From Cyphellophora europaea CBS 101466 (Eukaryota > Ascomycota > Eurotiomycetes > Chaetothyriales > Cyphellophoraceae): 64,000 nucleotides of DNA. The DNA lies in assembly GCF_000365145.1 (NCBI RefSeq), contig NW_008481797.1, positions 1,612,001 to 1,676,000 on the forward strand, given 5' to 3'. The notes beneath the pieces are model-generated. The model ran no database searches. It worked only from the letters and a program-made list of their open reading frames with translations, and was not told the DNA's origin. Each line of letters begins with the position of its first letter. Position 1 is the stretch's first letter. Of the stretch, positions 53,838 through 64,000 are shown one piece after another. The translations under genes were made by a program, and so were the position numbers.

Positions 53838-56800
53838 TCACTCCTTGCGCGCAGCGACCAACGCCTCGGCAGCACGCAACTTGCCGCGCAAGTCGTGCTT
53901 CTCGGACTCTCCCTCCTTCTCGAGCCAGTCCTCCAGCAGAGCACGCACACGAGCCAGCTCGGCGACACGGACGTCGTCGTCGGGACAGTCGCCCTTGTTG
54001 AGCAGGACCTGGAAGACCTCGGCCCACAGGGGGCGGTCGAACCAGCGCTTGGGCTTCTCCTTGGGCATGTGCTCGACGGAGCCGTCGGCGAGGACGTTGG
54101 AGTAGTACTCGAGGTGGTTGCCGACCAGGAGGACGTTGAGCATGCCGGCGGTGCCGTACCAGTCAATGGCCCACTTGAAGGGCTTGTTGTGGCGGATCTG
54201 GGGGCAGTCCTGAGGGGAGCCCGTCCAGTCGGCCTTGAACTTGGTGTCGGGCGAGAAGCACTTGGTGTCGACGGAGCGGCCGAAGTCGATGAACTTCAGA
54301 CCTTTGGAGGCCCAGCCGTTGGCGCCGTCCTTGTTGTAGGGCCCGACGACCTCGACTTTCGGATCGAAGCGAACCATGCAGTTGTCGGCCTTGATGTCGC
54401 CGTGCAAGACCCCGACGGCATGCAGAGCCTCCATAGTGCGCAGCGCCTCGATGGCAAAGAAGGCTACGACGGACTCCTCCAATCCCGTCAGGTTGCTGGT
54501 ATTCTCGGTCGAGGCGCGGAAAGTGTTGACAAGCTCGATCATGTTGCCCTGTGGAGAGTAGCTGAGAACCAGGTACGCTTCATCGGGGAAGATGTGGCAC
54601 TCGTGTGCACAGACAAGAGACTGCAAGACGCGAGGGTTGCCAGCTGCGGTGATGCGAGATGCGACCAATCGAATAACATGGAATTCCCAGGGCATGGTTC
54701 GGCTCTCAGGCTCAGATTCCATCTTGATGCACTCGTAGTCGGCGCGACCAGTGATTTCCTCGACTGGCGAGACAGAACGGGAGAGAGCTGCAATCGACTT
54801 GCGGGGAGACGTCGATGGCGTGCCAGCAGGGGTAGCCACTGCTGCATCTCGGTCCGTGGATTTGACGAGGAAGGCGCTGGCGAAGGCGCCTCTGCCGAGC
54901 AACCGCTTGACAGCGTAGACTCTGGAGGAATTCTCAAAGTCGAGCTCGACTTCAGACGATTTCTTCTTCTTGGGCGACCCGGTGGAGTTCTTGTTGGGAA
55001 TCTTCCTCAATGCATCCCATTTGTCGCAGATCTTACCCTGGTCCTCGTGATAGCCTTCATATTCGGTCAAACGAACCTCGAGGCGTTCCATGATAGTAGT
55101 ACGGATTCCCGACGTCATGGGGAGGCATTCCGACATCGTGATGATTGGAGAATCGGGGATCTTGGGCTCAGGGGCCGCAGCCTTGGAGACAGAAGACTTG
55201 GCGGACTCCAAAGTTCGGGTGCCTGATTCTGTATGGAGGGCGAGAGCTCTGCCGAGCGACGCCTTGTGGTCGACCTTGAGCTTGCGAGGGGAGCCGGTGA
55301 GCAGCTCTTCTTCTTCAATGGTGTCGATGAGACGACGCTTGGGAGGGGACTCTTTCTTCGGGCTCTGCTCAGGAGTGCCCTGCTGAGGGCTGCTCATCAT
55401 GAGATTCTCAAGCTTCAGCTTGGAAGGAGAGTCGTAGACAATGCTCTTGCTGCCGATACGGCTAGGGCTCTCGGAGCGATCATCTTCGATCTTATTCTTG
55501 AAGATTGTGCTACCGATGGAGCTTTCCGTTGCTTCAGCAATCGGAGTCATGAAGGGGAGTCGGTTCTGGGCGACATCGTCGGCGCTGCGATATGTGTGGG
55601 CGGGAGTGGACTGATAGTCCTCGGGTGGCAATGGGATGAAGCGAGTAGGGTGATTGACTTCGACTTGCTGCGGTGAATCGGGCTCGGTGGACGCCTTTAA
55701 GCTGGCGGATTCGGATTCGACAACTTCATTCGTAATCTCTTCATTCTGGTGGTCGCTATCTTCACCGTCCGAGAATTCACCCGCAAGGCGAGCAATGTCT
55801 TGGGTCTTCATGTCGTTGAAGTCTTGGTTTGCAATTGCTGCGATCGCTTGGGTGTCAAACGAACTAATACCAGATGTTTGCGTCTGCTCTTGTGTGGAAT
55901 CGAGATTCTCAGTAAGATCCTCGCTCAACGAGTGTTTGCGATGAATGGACTTCTTGAGGTCAAACTTTGGGACGTGCTTGCTGGCGGTAAAATCGGACCA
56001 AGGCGACACACTAGTGGGCTGGGAGCCTTGTGTGTAATCGACCACTGCGTCTCCCCCAGCAACGCGAGCCAAAGTGTCGTCGCCGAACTCACTAGTGGCG
56101 GCAGATATTCTTCCGGTTCCGGTGCTTTCAGCTTCACTGTAGGTGTCGTCTCCGTAATCAGTCTCGTCTCCACTCTGGGTGTCGTCCCGGTCGGGTTTCC
56201 GAAGAGGTTGGTTGAACATATCATAGATATCGTTGTGTGCAGCCTTGCTGTTGAAGGTCATGGTGGGCTCGGACGAACCCTTCCTCTTGATCTTCGCTCC
56301 GGTAGGCGACTCGAGTCTCAACTTGACTATGACCATCAGCTGACAATGTCGACTATCTCCATATCAGACTCACCTGTCTTGGTCTCTTCCTTGACTTCAC
56401 GAACCTTCTTCCGTGGCTTGCCCGACTTTCCTTCCGGCATGCCAACCATCGACTGAGTCGAGGTATCAACTATCGAGGACTCCTTAAGACCCTGGGTTAT
56501 GTTCTCGACCTCGGAGCTGTCAATCTTCCTTGTCTTGGCCGCACGTTGCTCGTTGCCAGTCACAGGACGCATGGGACTCTGGGGCTTCCGCCGCCAGTCT
56601 CGATCCGTCCAGCCTCGTCTGGCAGCTCTCAGCTCTTCGAAGCAAAACTCGATATTTTCGTTGGGAAACTTGGGATATATAGATTCGATATCAACAGCAA
56701 CGCGCTCCACTCGCCCAGTCCGGGGATTGACAACATCAGGGATTTTGGACGGCGGAGGCTTTTTCGATTCGTTATTTCGTAATGACTATGGATGCAGAAC

Positions 56801-57849
56801 GGGTCAGAATCAAGCCTGCACAAAGGTAAGGAGAAGCATTCATGGATGCGAGGAGGGGATCATACCGGATCACGGAAGATCTCCATCTTTGAGCCCGTCC
56901 CGACCTTTGCACCGGCTTTCAACTTCTCTCCAGTCCAAGGCTTGGCCTCAATGGTGTTTTCCTTCCTTCGCTCCTTCATTGAACCGATGCTATCCCAGCC
57001 CTGGGTAGCAGACTGTGCTGGCACCGGTGCATCGTCACCATCGGAGAAGATGGCCATCTTTGGCTTGCCCGACCTCGACGTCGTGGGTCGAGTAGCGGCT
57101 TGCCGAGCGGCAGCTTGCGGGTCCTCCGCTGGTGAGGGCGCAAAGGGGTCGATCTTGGTAGCCAGTGCCGCGCGAACCTTGGGCAGTGCGGGCGACGATG
57201 GCTCATCGGCATTTTGTGGTCGAGCATCAAACCTAGCCTGAAACTGCTGGTACTTCTTCATAAGCCGTTCGGCCGGTCTGGCTTCGCGCTCGATACCGAG
57301 CTGGTATACCTCGTCCGCCTGGTTCCAACGGCCAGCGCCCTCTAACCATGCGGCAAATTCCTCGTAGAAGAGGCCCAGAGTGTCGCCGATACTATGGCGC
57401 GCAAGGAAGGCGAATGTCTCCCTCGGTGTATCAGAGAAGAACCTGATGTAGTGCAGCCACAGCTTCAGATATCGAGGGTCGTTCTTATAATGAGATGAGG
57501 TGAGGAAGGCTTTGGTTGCACGCTCAAGCAGAGGCAGGAGCTGTGATTGAGGCGTCGCCTGTGCCGAGGGATATGCATTCAGAGTCCACTTGACATACCG
57601 GTCATATATGTCGAGTGGATCGTCTGCGTCGCTTATTGACTGAAGCTCAATCTCATACTCTTGTCGGATCGCATCGTTGAGGGTTTTCGTCTCTTCGAGC
57701 GTCGGCATGGCTGAGCCATCGTTCAACGGCTTAGGCGACAGCATCGCTGCCAGTTGCTTTGCGCTGCGGCCGCCGGGGAGCGATTGAATATTCTCCTTGG
57801 AGTTCTCCAAGATCGAGAAGTCGATCAACTCATCCTTACCTGCCGCCAT
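53838..57849 (-). CDS. BUB1: Spindle checkpoint kinase Bub1 (MadBub type)
   Basis: There are three exons, 56866-57849, 56374-56785 and 53838-56326, with introns of 80 and 47 bp, giving 1294 residues. The first in-frame ATG is 57849; upstream codons in frame lack ATG. The Mad3/Bub1 TPR domain spans about 50-200 (DPLDIYDRYVKWTLNAYPS). KEN boxes are at residues 18-20 (SKENIQ) and 296-298 (RRKENT). The second is flanked by ABBA-like MAIFSD (265-270) and MEIFRD (322-327). A GLEBS-like Bub3-binding motif is at about 487-503 (TMTFNSKAAHNDIYDMF). The kinase domain follows, with GRGAFASAF, catalytic HGDIKADNC (Asp1109) and DFGRS. Bub1 sits on KNL1, phosphorylates histone H2A and recruits shugoshin and Mad1. 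The KEN/ABBA set belongs to the Mad3/BubR1 role, so one protein may do both jobs. Confidence 0.95.
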
Positions 57850-58303
57850 TGCGCCGAGGAGTGCGCTCGTGGTCGACTTCAGAAGAGTTGAGATATCGCG
57901 ATGATTTCCCAATGGTCTTCCCTCTTCCGCAGTGGTCTAAGGGCTCTGCTGCTGGTGATTAGTAGTGATTGTGTTACAGTTGGAGAGAGGTCAGAAGTGC
58001 GGCAAGTCGCTTGTTTGGGATGCAGAGTAAACAATGATGCCTAGCGCCTTGGCTGTCTCCCCCCATCTCGGGACGGATCAACCTATACTCCGTCTCACCA
58101 TTCACCATGGCCTAACATACAAGCTGCCTGCTTCTGCCAGTGCTGGTTGATTGTCTTGGTTGACTGCACGAAGGTCGGTCCTGAGCTATAAGAAGCTTGT
58201 GCCCCTGCTACAAGACCCCTCACCCCAACTGTCTCGCAGCATCCCTCAAAGGCGGTGTGGCTGTGCTCTATACTCATTCACTCCCTGGTACCTCTACTGA
58301 ACA
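57850..58303. promoter_or_regulatory. BUB1/DUF7704 divergent intergenic region
   Basis: The 454-bp spacer lies between divergent start codons and holds both promoters. No clear element is seen. Confidence 0.4.
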
Positions 58304-58826
58304 ATGGCACTCACATGCCTGCCTGCCTGGCCATTTCTGCTCTTCGGCATTATTGAGCCAGCCCTACTGTATGCTTCAAATGTATGGAAGCGTCGTAGTT
58401 GCTAACAGCTGCAGCATCTGGGCACTCGTAAGCATCTACAACGATCCCAACGACTTCTACGTCCGCCAGCATTACGAAGCAAGCCTTCAACAGGTGCTAC
58501 TGACGCCGCAGGCGCTTGTGTTGGTGCTTCAGACTGGCAACATCTTCCTTCTGCTTGCTGGCCTCGCAGTGATCTGTTCCTGGACTACTCACGCGGAGGT
58601 TGCGAAGAGATATCTGTTTGTTGTCGCGATTGCCGATCTTGGTCATATATGGGGCAACTACAAGGGCCTCGGTGATCAGTACTTTTGGGAGTTTGCACAA
58701 TGGAACGACCTGATCTGGGGCAGTGTTGGGGTCAGCGCCTTCCTCAACATCAATCGATGGGCGACATTGGTGGGTCTATTTGGGCGAGTTGGCCCTTCAA
58801 GCAGCACGGCGAAGAAGAGGAACTAA
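58304..58826 (+). CDS. DUF7704-type small membrane protein
   Basis: There are two exons, 58304-58368 and 58415-58826, with a 46-bp intron containing GCTAAC, giving 158 residues. Four hydrophobic helices are visible: WPFLLFGIIEPALLIWALVS, then LVLVLQTGNIFLLLAGLAVI, then RYLFVVAIADLGHIWGNY, then WGSVGVSAFLNINRWATLVG. The FGIIEPALL start, the ADLGHIW stretch and the NxxRW ending are typical of the fungal DUF7704 family of integral membrane proteins, whose function is unknown. The ATG is in good context (ACAATGG). The tail is Ser/Lys rich. Confidence 0.82.
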
Positions 58827-59107
58827 ATGGGCTGTGATATCAGATTGAATGGATCTTCATTCGGGTGTAGCATAGCTACAGAGCTGGGATGTCTATATGG
58901 ACATCAGCTGCATTGCTCATTCATCTCTGTCCAATCATGTGTCAGGGCTTGACCAGATCTGGATTGCATCGTCTGCACGCCGGTCGTGCGACTAGCGAGA
59001 ACTTTACTCGATTCTCTGAGATTTTCCAGTCCCCAGGATTTCGATCTGGAGAGTCTGACACCCTCGTCTGGCTCTCAAACCACTCTCGCCCATCTAATGC
59101 CAAAACC

Positions 59108-60149
59108 TTACATGCGAGGCTGGGCCATCTGGACGGCCCGGCGGCGGTCTCTCTCCTCAGCGATAGAGAGCTGTAAACCGTTAGCCAAAAATAATACAGG
59201 AGACAGCTACTCAAACATACCTTGACACCCTTGCCCTTGGGCAGAGAGATCCAAGGCTTCTCCTTGCCGATGATGAAGACGTTGCTCTCCCGGGTAGCGA
59301 AAGAGTTGTCAATAGCGTCCTTGATGTGGACAATGTTGAAGCCACCGTCGTGTCTCTCACGGTGGGTGATGACGCCAACACGACCCATGTTACGACCACC
59401 AGTGACCATGGCGATCACACCAGTGTCGAAGCGGATGAACTCGGTGACCTTTCCGGTGGCGAGGTCGATCTTAACGGTGTCGTTGACCTTGATCGCGGGA
59501 TCGGGGTATCGGATACTATATCACATCCTTTTAGTTTCTGTCTTTGTGTGGAGTATTTCCAACCAAACATTGGTTCAACGTCTGATTGACACTGCGCAGG
59601 ACTTACGTGCGAGCATCGTGCGTAACCAAGAATGGGATGCCTCCGCGGCCAACCTGCACTCTCTTGACCTTGCCCAGCTTGTACTCGGCCTCGGCCTGTT
59701 CGATGCGGTGGATGGCGAAGCGGCCCTTAACATCGTAGACGAGACGGAAGTGCTCGCCGGTCTTGTCGATGGAGATGACATCCATGAAGCCGGTGGGGTA
59801 GGTGGTATCGGTGCGGACCTTGCCATCGACCTTGATGAGGCGCTGCATCATGATCATGGTGACCTCCTTGCCAGTGATAGCATACTTCAGTCGGTTTCGG
59901 AGGAAGACAATCAGAGGCAGGCAGTCGCGAGTCTTGTGAGGACCGGGGGAGGCTTTAGGAGCATAGGCACCCTGGAGTTTGTCGAGCATCCAATGCGATG
60001 GAGCCGACAATCTCATCTGATGCTTCTTTCTGTACTGCGGTCAGCTCATTGTCGTCCTCACGAAATAAGAAGTCGTCGCTTTGGGGATCTCAGGGCTGGG
60101 AAAGCTCTGAGTCTTCGGGCAAGGGGCGTACATACGGTCCGCGACCCAT
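59108..60149 (-). CDS. RPS4: 40S ribosomal protein S4 (eS4)
   Basis: There are four exons: 60136-60149 (14 nt), 59607-60029, 59221-59515 and 59108-59170, with introns of 106, 91 and 50 bp, giving 264 residues. Splicing yields MGRGPKKHQMRLSAPSHWML at the start, with the first intron just four codons after ATG. The S4 RNA-binding, central RS4NT and KOW parts follow (KVDGKVRTDTTYPTGFMDVI, GGRNMGRVGVITHRERHDGG). The protein ends LSIAEERDRRRAVQMAQPRM. eS4 binds 18S rRNA on the solvent side of the 40S subunit. Start codons of RPS4 and HOM2 are 292 bp apart and divergent. Confidence 0.97.
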
Positions 60150-60441
60150 CTTGGCGGTATTTGCAGAGAGTACCGGTCAAGAAATGTGTAGGGGTGTCGT
60201 CGACGAGGTGTTGGTCGAGGTCAGAAGTGCTGTCGTGAATTCGGGAAAGTTGATTTTGCGCCCACAAAAGCGAAAACTTGGCGAAGATGGTGATTGGCCG
60301 ATACTTACAAGGCTGAATTTCCTGACAAGGCTGGAGGGTCCAAAGTTCTTGTCCCATCAAATGGAAATGAGTCAAACGAAAAATAATGCCATATACACAT
60401 TCTCGACCCTACCTGACTCTCATCTCTCAACATCTCGCACC
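60150..60441. promoter_or_regulatory. RPS4/HOM2 divergent promoter
   Basis: The 292-bp spacer contains both promoters. In-frame ATGs at 60361 and 60367 precede the chosen HOM2 start without a stop and could give a 27-residue N-terminal extension. Confidence 0.5.
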
Positions 60442-61542
60442 ATGGCCACCAATATCTCGCAACAAAAGCGCCGCTGCGGTGTCCTGGGCGCCACCGGCTC
60501 CGTAGGCCAACGCTTCATTCTCCTCCTAGCCAACCATCCCACCCTCTCATTGCAAGCTGTGGGCGCCTCCTCGCGCTCCGCCGGCAAAGCCTACAAAGAT
60601 GCCGTGCGATGGAAGCAGCAGCGGCCGATGTCGAAAGACTTGGGTAACCTGGTGGTGCGTGAATGCAAGGCCAGCGACTTCTCCGATTGCGACCTCGTGT
60701 TCTCCGGCCTAGACAGCGATGTGGCGGGCGACGTCGAGATGGAGTTCATCAAAGCCGACATCCCAGTCTTCTCCAACGCGAAGAACTACCGACGGCACCC
60801 TCAAGTGCCGCTTGTAGTGCCGACAGTAAATCTGCACCACCTCGACCTAGTCCCCCATCAGCGGAAGGAGTTTGGTCTGAAGAAGGGCTTCCTGGTGTGC
60901 AATTCCAACTGCGCCGTCATCGGCATTGTGATTCCTTTTGCGGCGCTGCAGGCACGGTTTGGCCCGGTGGAGGACGTCGAGGTGTTCACGGAGCAGGCGG
61001 TGTCCGGCGCTGGCTATCCCGGCGTGCCAAGCATGGACATCTTCGACAACGTGGTGCCATACATCGCAGGCGAGGAGGACAAACTAGAGACCGAAGCCCA
61101 GAAAATCCTCGGCACGATGAACGCCGACGCCACAGCCTTCGAAGAGCAAAAGGGCCTGACTGTCGGCGCCACCTGCACGAGAGTAGGCGTTACAGATGGG
61201 CACATGGCCTTTGTGTCCCTACGGTTCCAGAACCGCCCGGGGCCCAGCGCGGAGGAGGTCAAGGCCGCGTTGCGCGAGTACGTGGCGGAAGCACAGAAGC
61301 TGGGCTGCCCCTCGGCGCCGGAACAGGCGATCGTGGTCTTCGACGAGCCCGACCGCCCACAGCCGCGCCTCGACCGCGACATCTCGGGCGGCTACGCCGT
61401 GTCGGTCGGCCGGGTGCGCGAAACAAACAAGGGCTCGCACTTTGACATACGCTTCGCGTGTCTCAGCCACAACACCGTCATCGGTGCCGCCGGCTCGTCG
61501 ATATTGAACGCCGAGGCGGCTATCATCAAGGGCTTCCTATAG
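60442..61542 (+). CDS. HOM2: Aspartate-semialdehyde dehydrogenase
   Basis: The single exon encodes 366 residues. An NADP-binding GATGSVGQRF is at residues 16-25, the catalytic Cys157 is in CNSNCAVIG, and the substrate-binding EQAVSGAGYPGVPSMDI and the GHMAFVSLRF segment follow. The enzyme reduces aspartyl-phosphate to aspartate semialdehyde, the branch-point step to threonine, methionine and isoleucine. It is cytosolic in fungi and absent from animals. I chose the ATG at 60442 (MATNISQQKRR) because it places the Rossmann motif at the usual distance; an upstream in-frame ATG would add 27 residues with no clear targeting character. Confidence 0.97.
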   Translation: MATNISQQKRRCGVLGATGSVGQRFILLLANHPTLSLQAVGASSRSAGKAYKDAVRWKQQRPMSKDLGNLVVRECKASDFSDCDLVFSGLDSDVAGDVEMEFIKADIPVFSNAKNYRRHPQVPLVVPTVNLHHLDLVPHQRKEFGLKKGFLVCNSNCAVIGIVIPFAALQARFGPVEDVEVFTEQAVSGAGYPGVPSMDIFDNVVPYIAGEEDKLETEAQKILGTMNADATAFEEQKGLTVGATCTRVGVTDGHMAFVSLRFQNRPGPSAEEVKAALREYVAEAQKLGCPSAPEQAIVVFDEPDRPQPRLDRDISGGYAVSVGRVRETNKGSHFDIRFACLSHNTVIGAAGSSILNAEAAIIKGFL

Positions 61543-62086
61543 AAATAGAGCTTGTTGAAGCCCCCCCTCCCCCTCCCCCCAAATCAAATAAAAAGCTAAG
61601 ATGAACCTGCCACCTCGCCTTCCGATCTCCTCCTCACCCCTGCTGTCCAACCCAGAGACACCATCTCCGCCACCTTCACGCAGGCCTCCCACAATTCGCC
61701 CTATCATATATGTGATGGTACAAGAAGCATACGGGAATTGCTGGACGATTTGCAGGGTTAAAAACCAACTGGGAGGATCAGGTACGATGCGTCAGCACTG
61801 TGAGTCCAAGAGGCATGCCAGACCGGAGACAATTTTGCTACTAGAGGTTGATTTGGGTGTCAGGTATGAAATTGCATCTGCTACCGGGGTATCTAGAAAA
61901 CCTCAACTACCTACATAGTCTTGGAAACGGCCCAAGGGCGCTCGCTTGCTCGCATCTTCAATCCTGAAATAGCACAAAAAAATTGGGCAGTGAAGTGAAA
62001 GAAACTTCCAACGCTCTTGGTGGCAATGATCTCGGGAGCCTGTTCAAAATCGCTTGATCTACTTCGCTCGCAACGTGCCCTCTAGA
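61543..62086. other. Convergent intergenic region with C-tract
   Basis: Just after the HOM2 stop is a nearly pure C-tract (61561-61580) followed by AAATCAAATAAAAAG, which resembles a polyadenylation signal. Nothing else is recognised. Confidence 0.5.
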
Positions 62087-63704
62087 TTAACGCTGCTCGT
62101 TGGGAGGCAAACTACCTCCGTGCATGGTCAGGTTGTTGGTTGAGGACTCCTGGCGTTGCATGTAGCTCTGACTCGGCTGAGGCGGCTTCCTTGCGAACAG
62201 TGAATTCTGGTTCGGCTTAGGCTGCGTCTCGTCGGCCACATTGTCATCCGAGAACGGATTGTCAGCAACACCGTACTCTGCATTCCTAGAACCTGGCCGA
62301 TTTTGCGTAGGTTGCAGTGCAGGTATGTGCGGAGCAGGCGCATAGGCGTCTTCATATTCGAATGTGCCCTGTTGTGGACCACGGCTCTGCGAGGGTGGTG
62401 GGCCGGGTGGTGGAGCGAAGGCAGAGGGGTCGGTCCTCTGCTGGGGAGGAGGCCCTAGGGGAGGTGAGAATGTCTCACTATTGTTGACGGGTGAAACAGG
62501 TGAGATATTGGCCTGCGGCGGGGCAGGCGGTTGGCTGTAGACATTTTGATATACGTTCTGGCCGGGAGTGTGCGCCTGCATATAGGAGTTTGCTTCCGGG
62601 CCTTGACCGCCGGGCGGAGTGGGACTTGCTATGCCGGCCGCCTTGCGGGCTTGCAAGACAGCTCTCTGGTGTTTCGACATCGAAACATTGAGTTGATCGT
62701 TGGTCTCAATGAGTGTGAGCATCGTATCCTCGTCTGGCGCAGGATTTTCGCAGTTCATATAGTTCTGGATGCTCTTGTGCGCCGATCGTGCTCGTTCTGC
62801 GAACTCTTTGACCAGCTCATTCCCGAGCAGCTCCTGCTGCGGTGTCGACTGAACGGTCTGAATCAGCAGTCTCGCAGTGGTCTTTGCCTCTTCGATGCGG
62901 GCAGCCAGCTCGTCGGGAGGCGGCAGCTGTCTCGGATGCCGGCTGGAACGGTTACCGCCGTGTTGCATTGCCATGCCGTTCGGATACTGCGTTTCATCAG
63001 CATCTGTGGGAACAAAGACATCACTAGTACGGACCACTGGAGCTGCAGGGAAGCGTGCGCTCTTGCTCTTTTCTTTCTTCCACATCTGCATCAGAGGGTT
63101 CAGAGAGTCGTTGTCGCGCAACTTCTCGGCCTCAAAATAGTCGAGAGTCTCTCGTGTGATCTGTTGGACATTCTGATCCCTACACTCTCGCAGCAAGTGC
63201 TTGACAGTGGAAATGAAGTTGGCATCGAAGTGCTGAGTGAAAGGCCGGCCCGGGTTGTCGGTGAGAATTCGAGTGATCATGATTGAATTGTACTGCGCAT
63301 AGCCTTTGGCGTAGTTGTCTTTGGACAGGTAGCGGGCTATGGTGTTGGCGGCCTCACGGGCGGCGGTTGGACTTGACTCGGCGGCGTCAACGATGGCAGG
63401 AAGGTGGAGGTATTCGTCACCCGCGGTGTTGGAGCCAGGAGCGCCGGACTCGCAAAAGGCGACCTTGTTCGCAAGTCAGTCTCGGTGTATACTGTATTCA
63501 TGGAGCAACTTACCACTTCGCGAACGACGACAGCGTCTGGCGCATCGCCTTCTGGCAACGACATGGGAGCAGGACCATTGCGGCTCCTGTCGCCGTTGGG
63601 TGTTGGACCTGTACAACTTGTCAGTGATGAATGGCAGGAGTGTTGCAAGTTGTGGACGCACTACCACCCTTCTTCTTCTTGATCTGGCTCATTAAGCGCT
63701 TCAT
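62087..63704 (-). CDS. VHS-GAT domain trafficking adaptor (Lsb5-like)
   Basis: There are three exons: 63665-63704, 63514-63608 and 62087-63463, with introns of 56 and 50 bp, giving 503 residues. The N-terminus is basic (MKRLMSQIKKKKGG). The VHS domain follows from about 45 to 180 (DEYLHLPAIVDAAESSPTAA and KHLLRECRDQNVQQITRETL), then a GAT-like helical bundle (about 210-310) and a Pro/Gln-rich tail with one NPF motif (DNPFSDDN). NPF binds EH domains. VHS plus GAT plus NPF matches yeast Lsb5, which links ubiquitinated cargo, Arf3 and actin patches in endocytosis. A GGA or Tom1-like adaptor is the alternative, but no gamma-adaptin ear or FYVE domain is present. Splicing restores VREV-VAFCESGAPG in frame. 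Confidence 0.82.
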
Positions 63705-64000
63705 GATGGGCGGTGGTACAAAGGCCGCGAAGTCCCGGGCGTGGGGAAGCTGACAGTGTCGATCGATCGGTGAGAGACACGCTCGAATGGTTGTGTTGAG
63801 GGCAGCGGAAAGCCAACAGCCACAATGTCGGGGGCGCGTAACAAACACAGCAGGGATAATGCGTTTGTCTTTGCGCAGGTAGATCTGGCAAGCCTGCAAC
63901 AATGATGCAGCTGGATGACTGCAGGGATCGCGGCGGGCCGAAATGGGGATGGAGTTTAACTTATTACTCCGGTAGGTGCCTCGTAGTTAAGCTGAGGCTG
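63705..64000. other. Upstream region of the VHS-GAT gene
   Basis: This is the promoter side of the VHS-GAT gene up to the window edge. No other gene is recognised. Confidence 0.4.

Noticed and set aside
53685..55226. 513-codon plus-strand frame antisense to BUB1
   Set aside because: It mirrors the BUB1 kinase exon, has no recognisable domain, and its composition follows from the codon bias of the opposite strand.
62531..63286. 251-codon plus-strand frame antisense to the VHS-GAT gene
   Set aside because: It has no domain; the VHS reading on the other strand continues through splice sites.
1..64000. CRISPR array, prophage, transposon or biosynthetic cluster
   Set aside because: There are no spaced repeats, integrase, transposase, long terminal repeats, polyketide synthase or peptide synthetase; the gene set is ordinary fungal chromosome.

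Overview
The window looks like nuclear DNA of a filamentous ascomycete (Pezizomycotina; my guess is Dothideomycetes). Short introns of mostly 46-160 bp have GT..AG ends and CTAAC-like branch sites (a perfect TACTAAC at 31573-31579). Genes sit on both strands. The gene set includes a HapX iron regulator, a SAD-1/QDE-1-type RNA-dependent RNA polymerase, an ACS-family MFS transporter and a DUF7704 protein. I place 27 protein genes and reconstructed exon structures by translating across splice sites. I see no convincing tRNA, rRNA, transposon, CRISPR array or secondary-metabolite cluster.

Layout. 1-5.5 kb: the 3' part of a BTB-like protein with a hidden terminal exon, a P-loop kinase, a GH18 hydrolase and a PhoD-like phosphatase. 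6-15.2 kb: hapX (minus strand, with two perfect ATCTGATAA boxes upstream), UGO1 and the mitochondrial ferredoxin YAH1 (divergent), RRP15 and SRP54 (divergent), then TIM22. This block is rich in mitochondrial, iron and secretory housekeeping functions. 17-25.2 kb: an MFS anion transporter, a kelch-repeat type I membrane protein and a secreted Thr/Val-repeat Cys-rich protein, separated by long gene-poor gaps. 26.4-29.1 kb: the mitochondrial nucleotide carrier RIM2, divergent from an RS-rich probable splicing protein. 31.2-37.1 kb: an eight-exon POT peptide transporter, kinetochore protein SOS7, and a divergent pair of ribosomal protein genes, RPS9 and RPL21. 37.7-47.1 kb: the RNA-dependent RNA polymerase, an unrecognised coiled-coil protein with a cluster of ACGCG elements upstream, and a pyroglutamyl peptidase. 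50.6-58.8 kb: an unrecognised conserved fungal protein, a BUB1/MadBub checkpoint kinase and a small DUF7704 membrane protein. 59.1-63.7 kb: RPS4 divergent from aspartate-semialdehyde dehydrogenase (HOM2), then a VHS-GAT trafficking adaptor.

Working together. Most genes are unrelated housekeeping neighbours, but some themes recur. hapX would control iron-consuming proteins such as YAH1. BUB1 and SOS7 both act at the kinetochore. UGO1, YAH1, TIM22 and RIM2 are all mitochondrial. At least five divergent pairs have start codons only about 170-380 bp apart, suggesting shared promoters.

I did not find a clearly new multi-gene system. The leads I would follow are the double SreA-type box upstream of hapX, the MadBub-like motif cassette in BUB1, the hidden membrane-anchor exon at the left edge, the ACGCG cluster, and the unrecognised genes at 42.8 and 50.6 kb.
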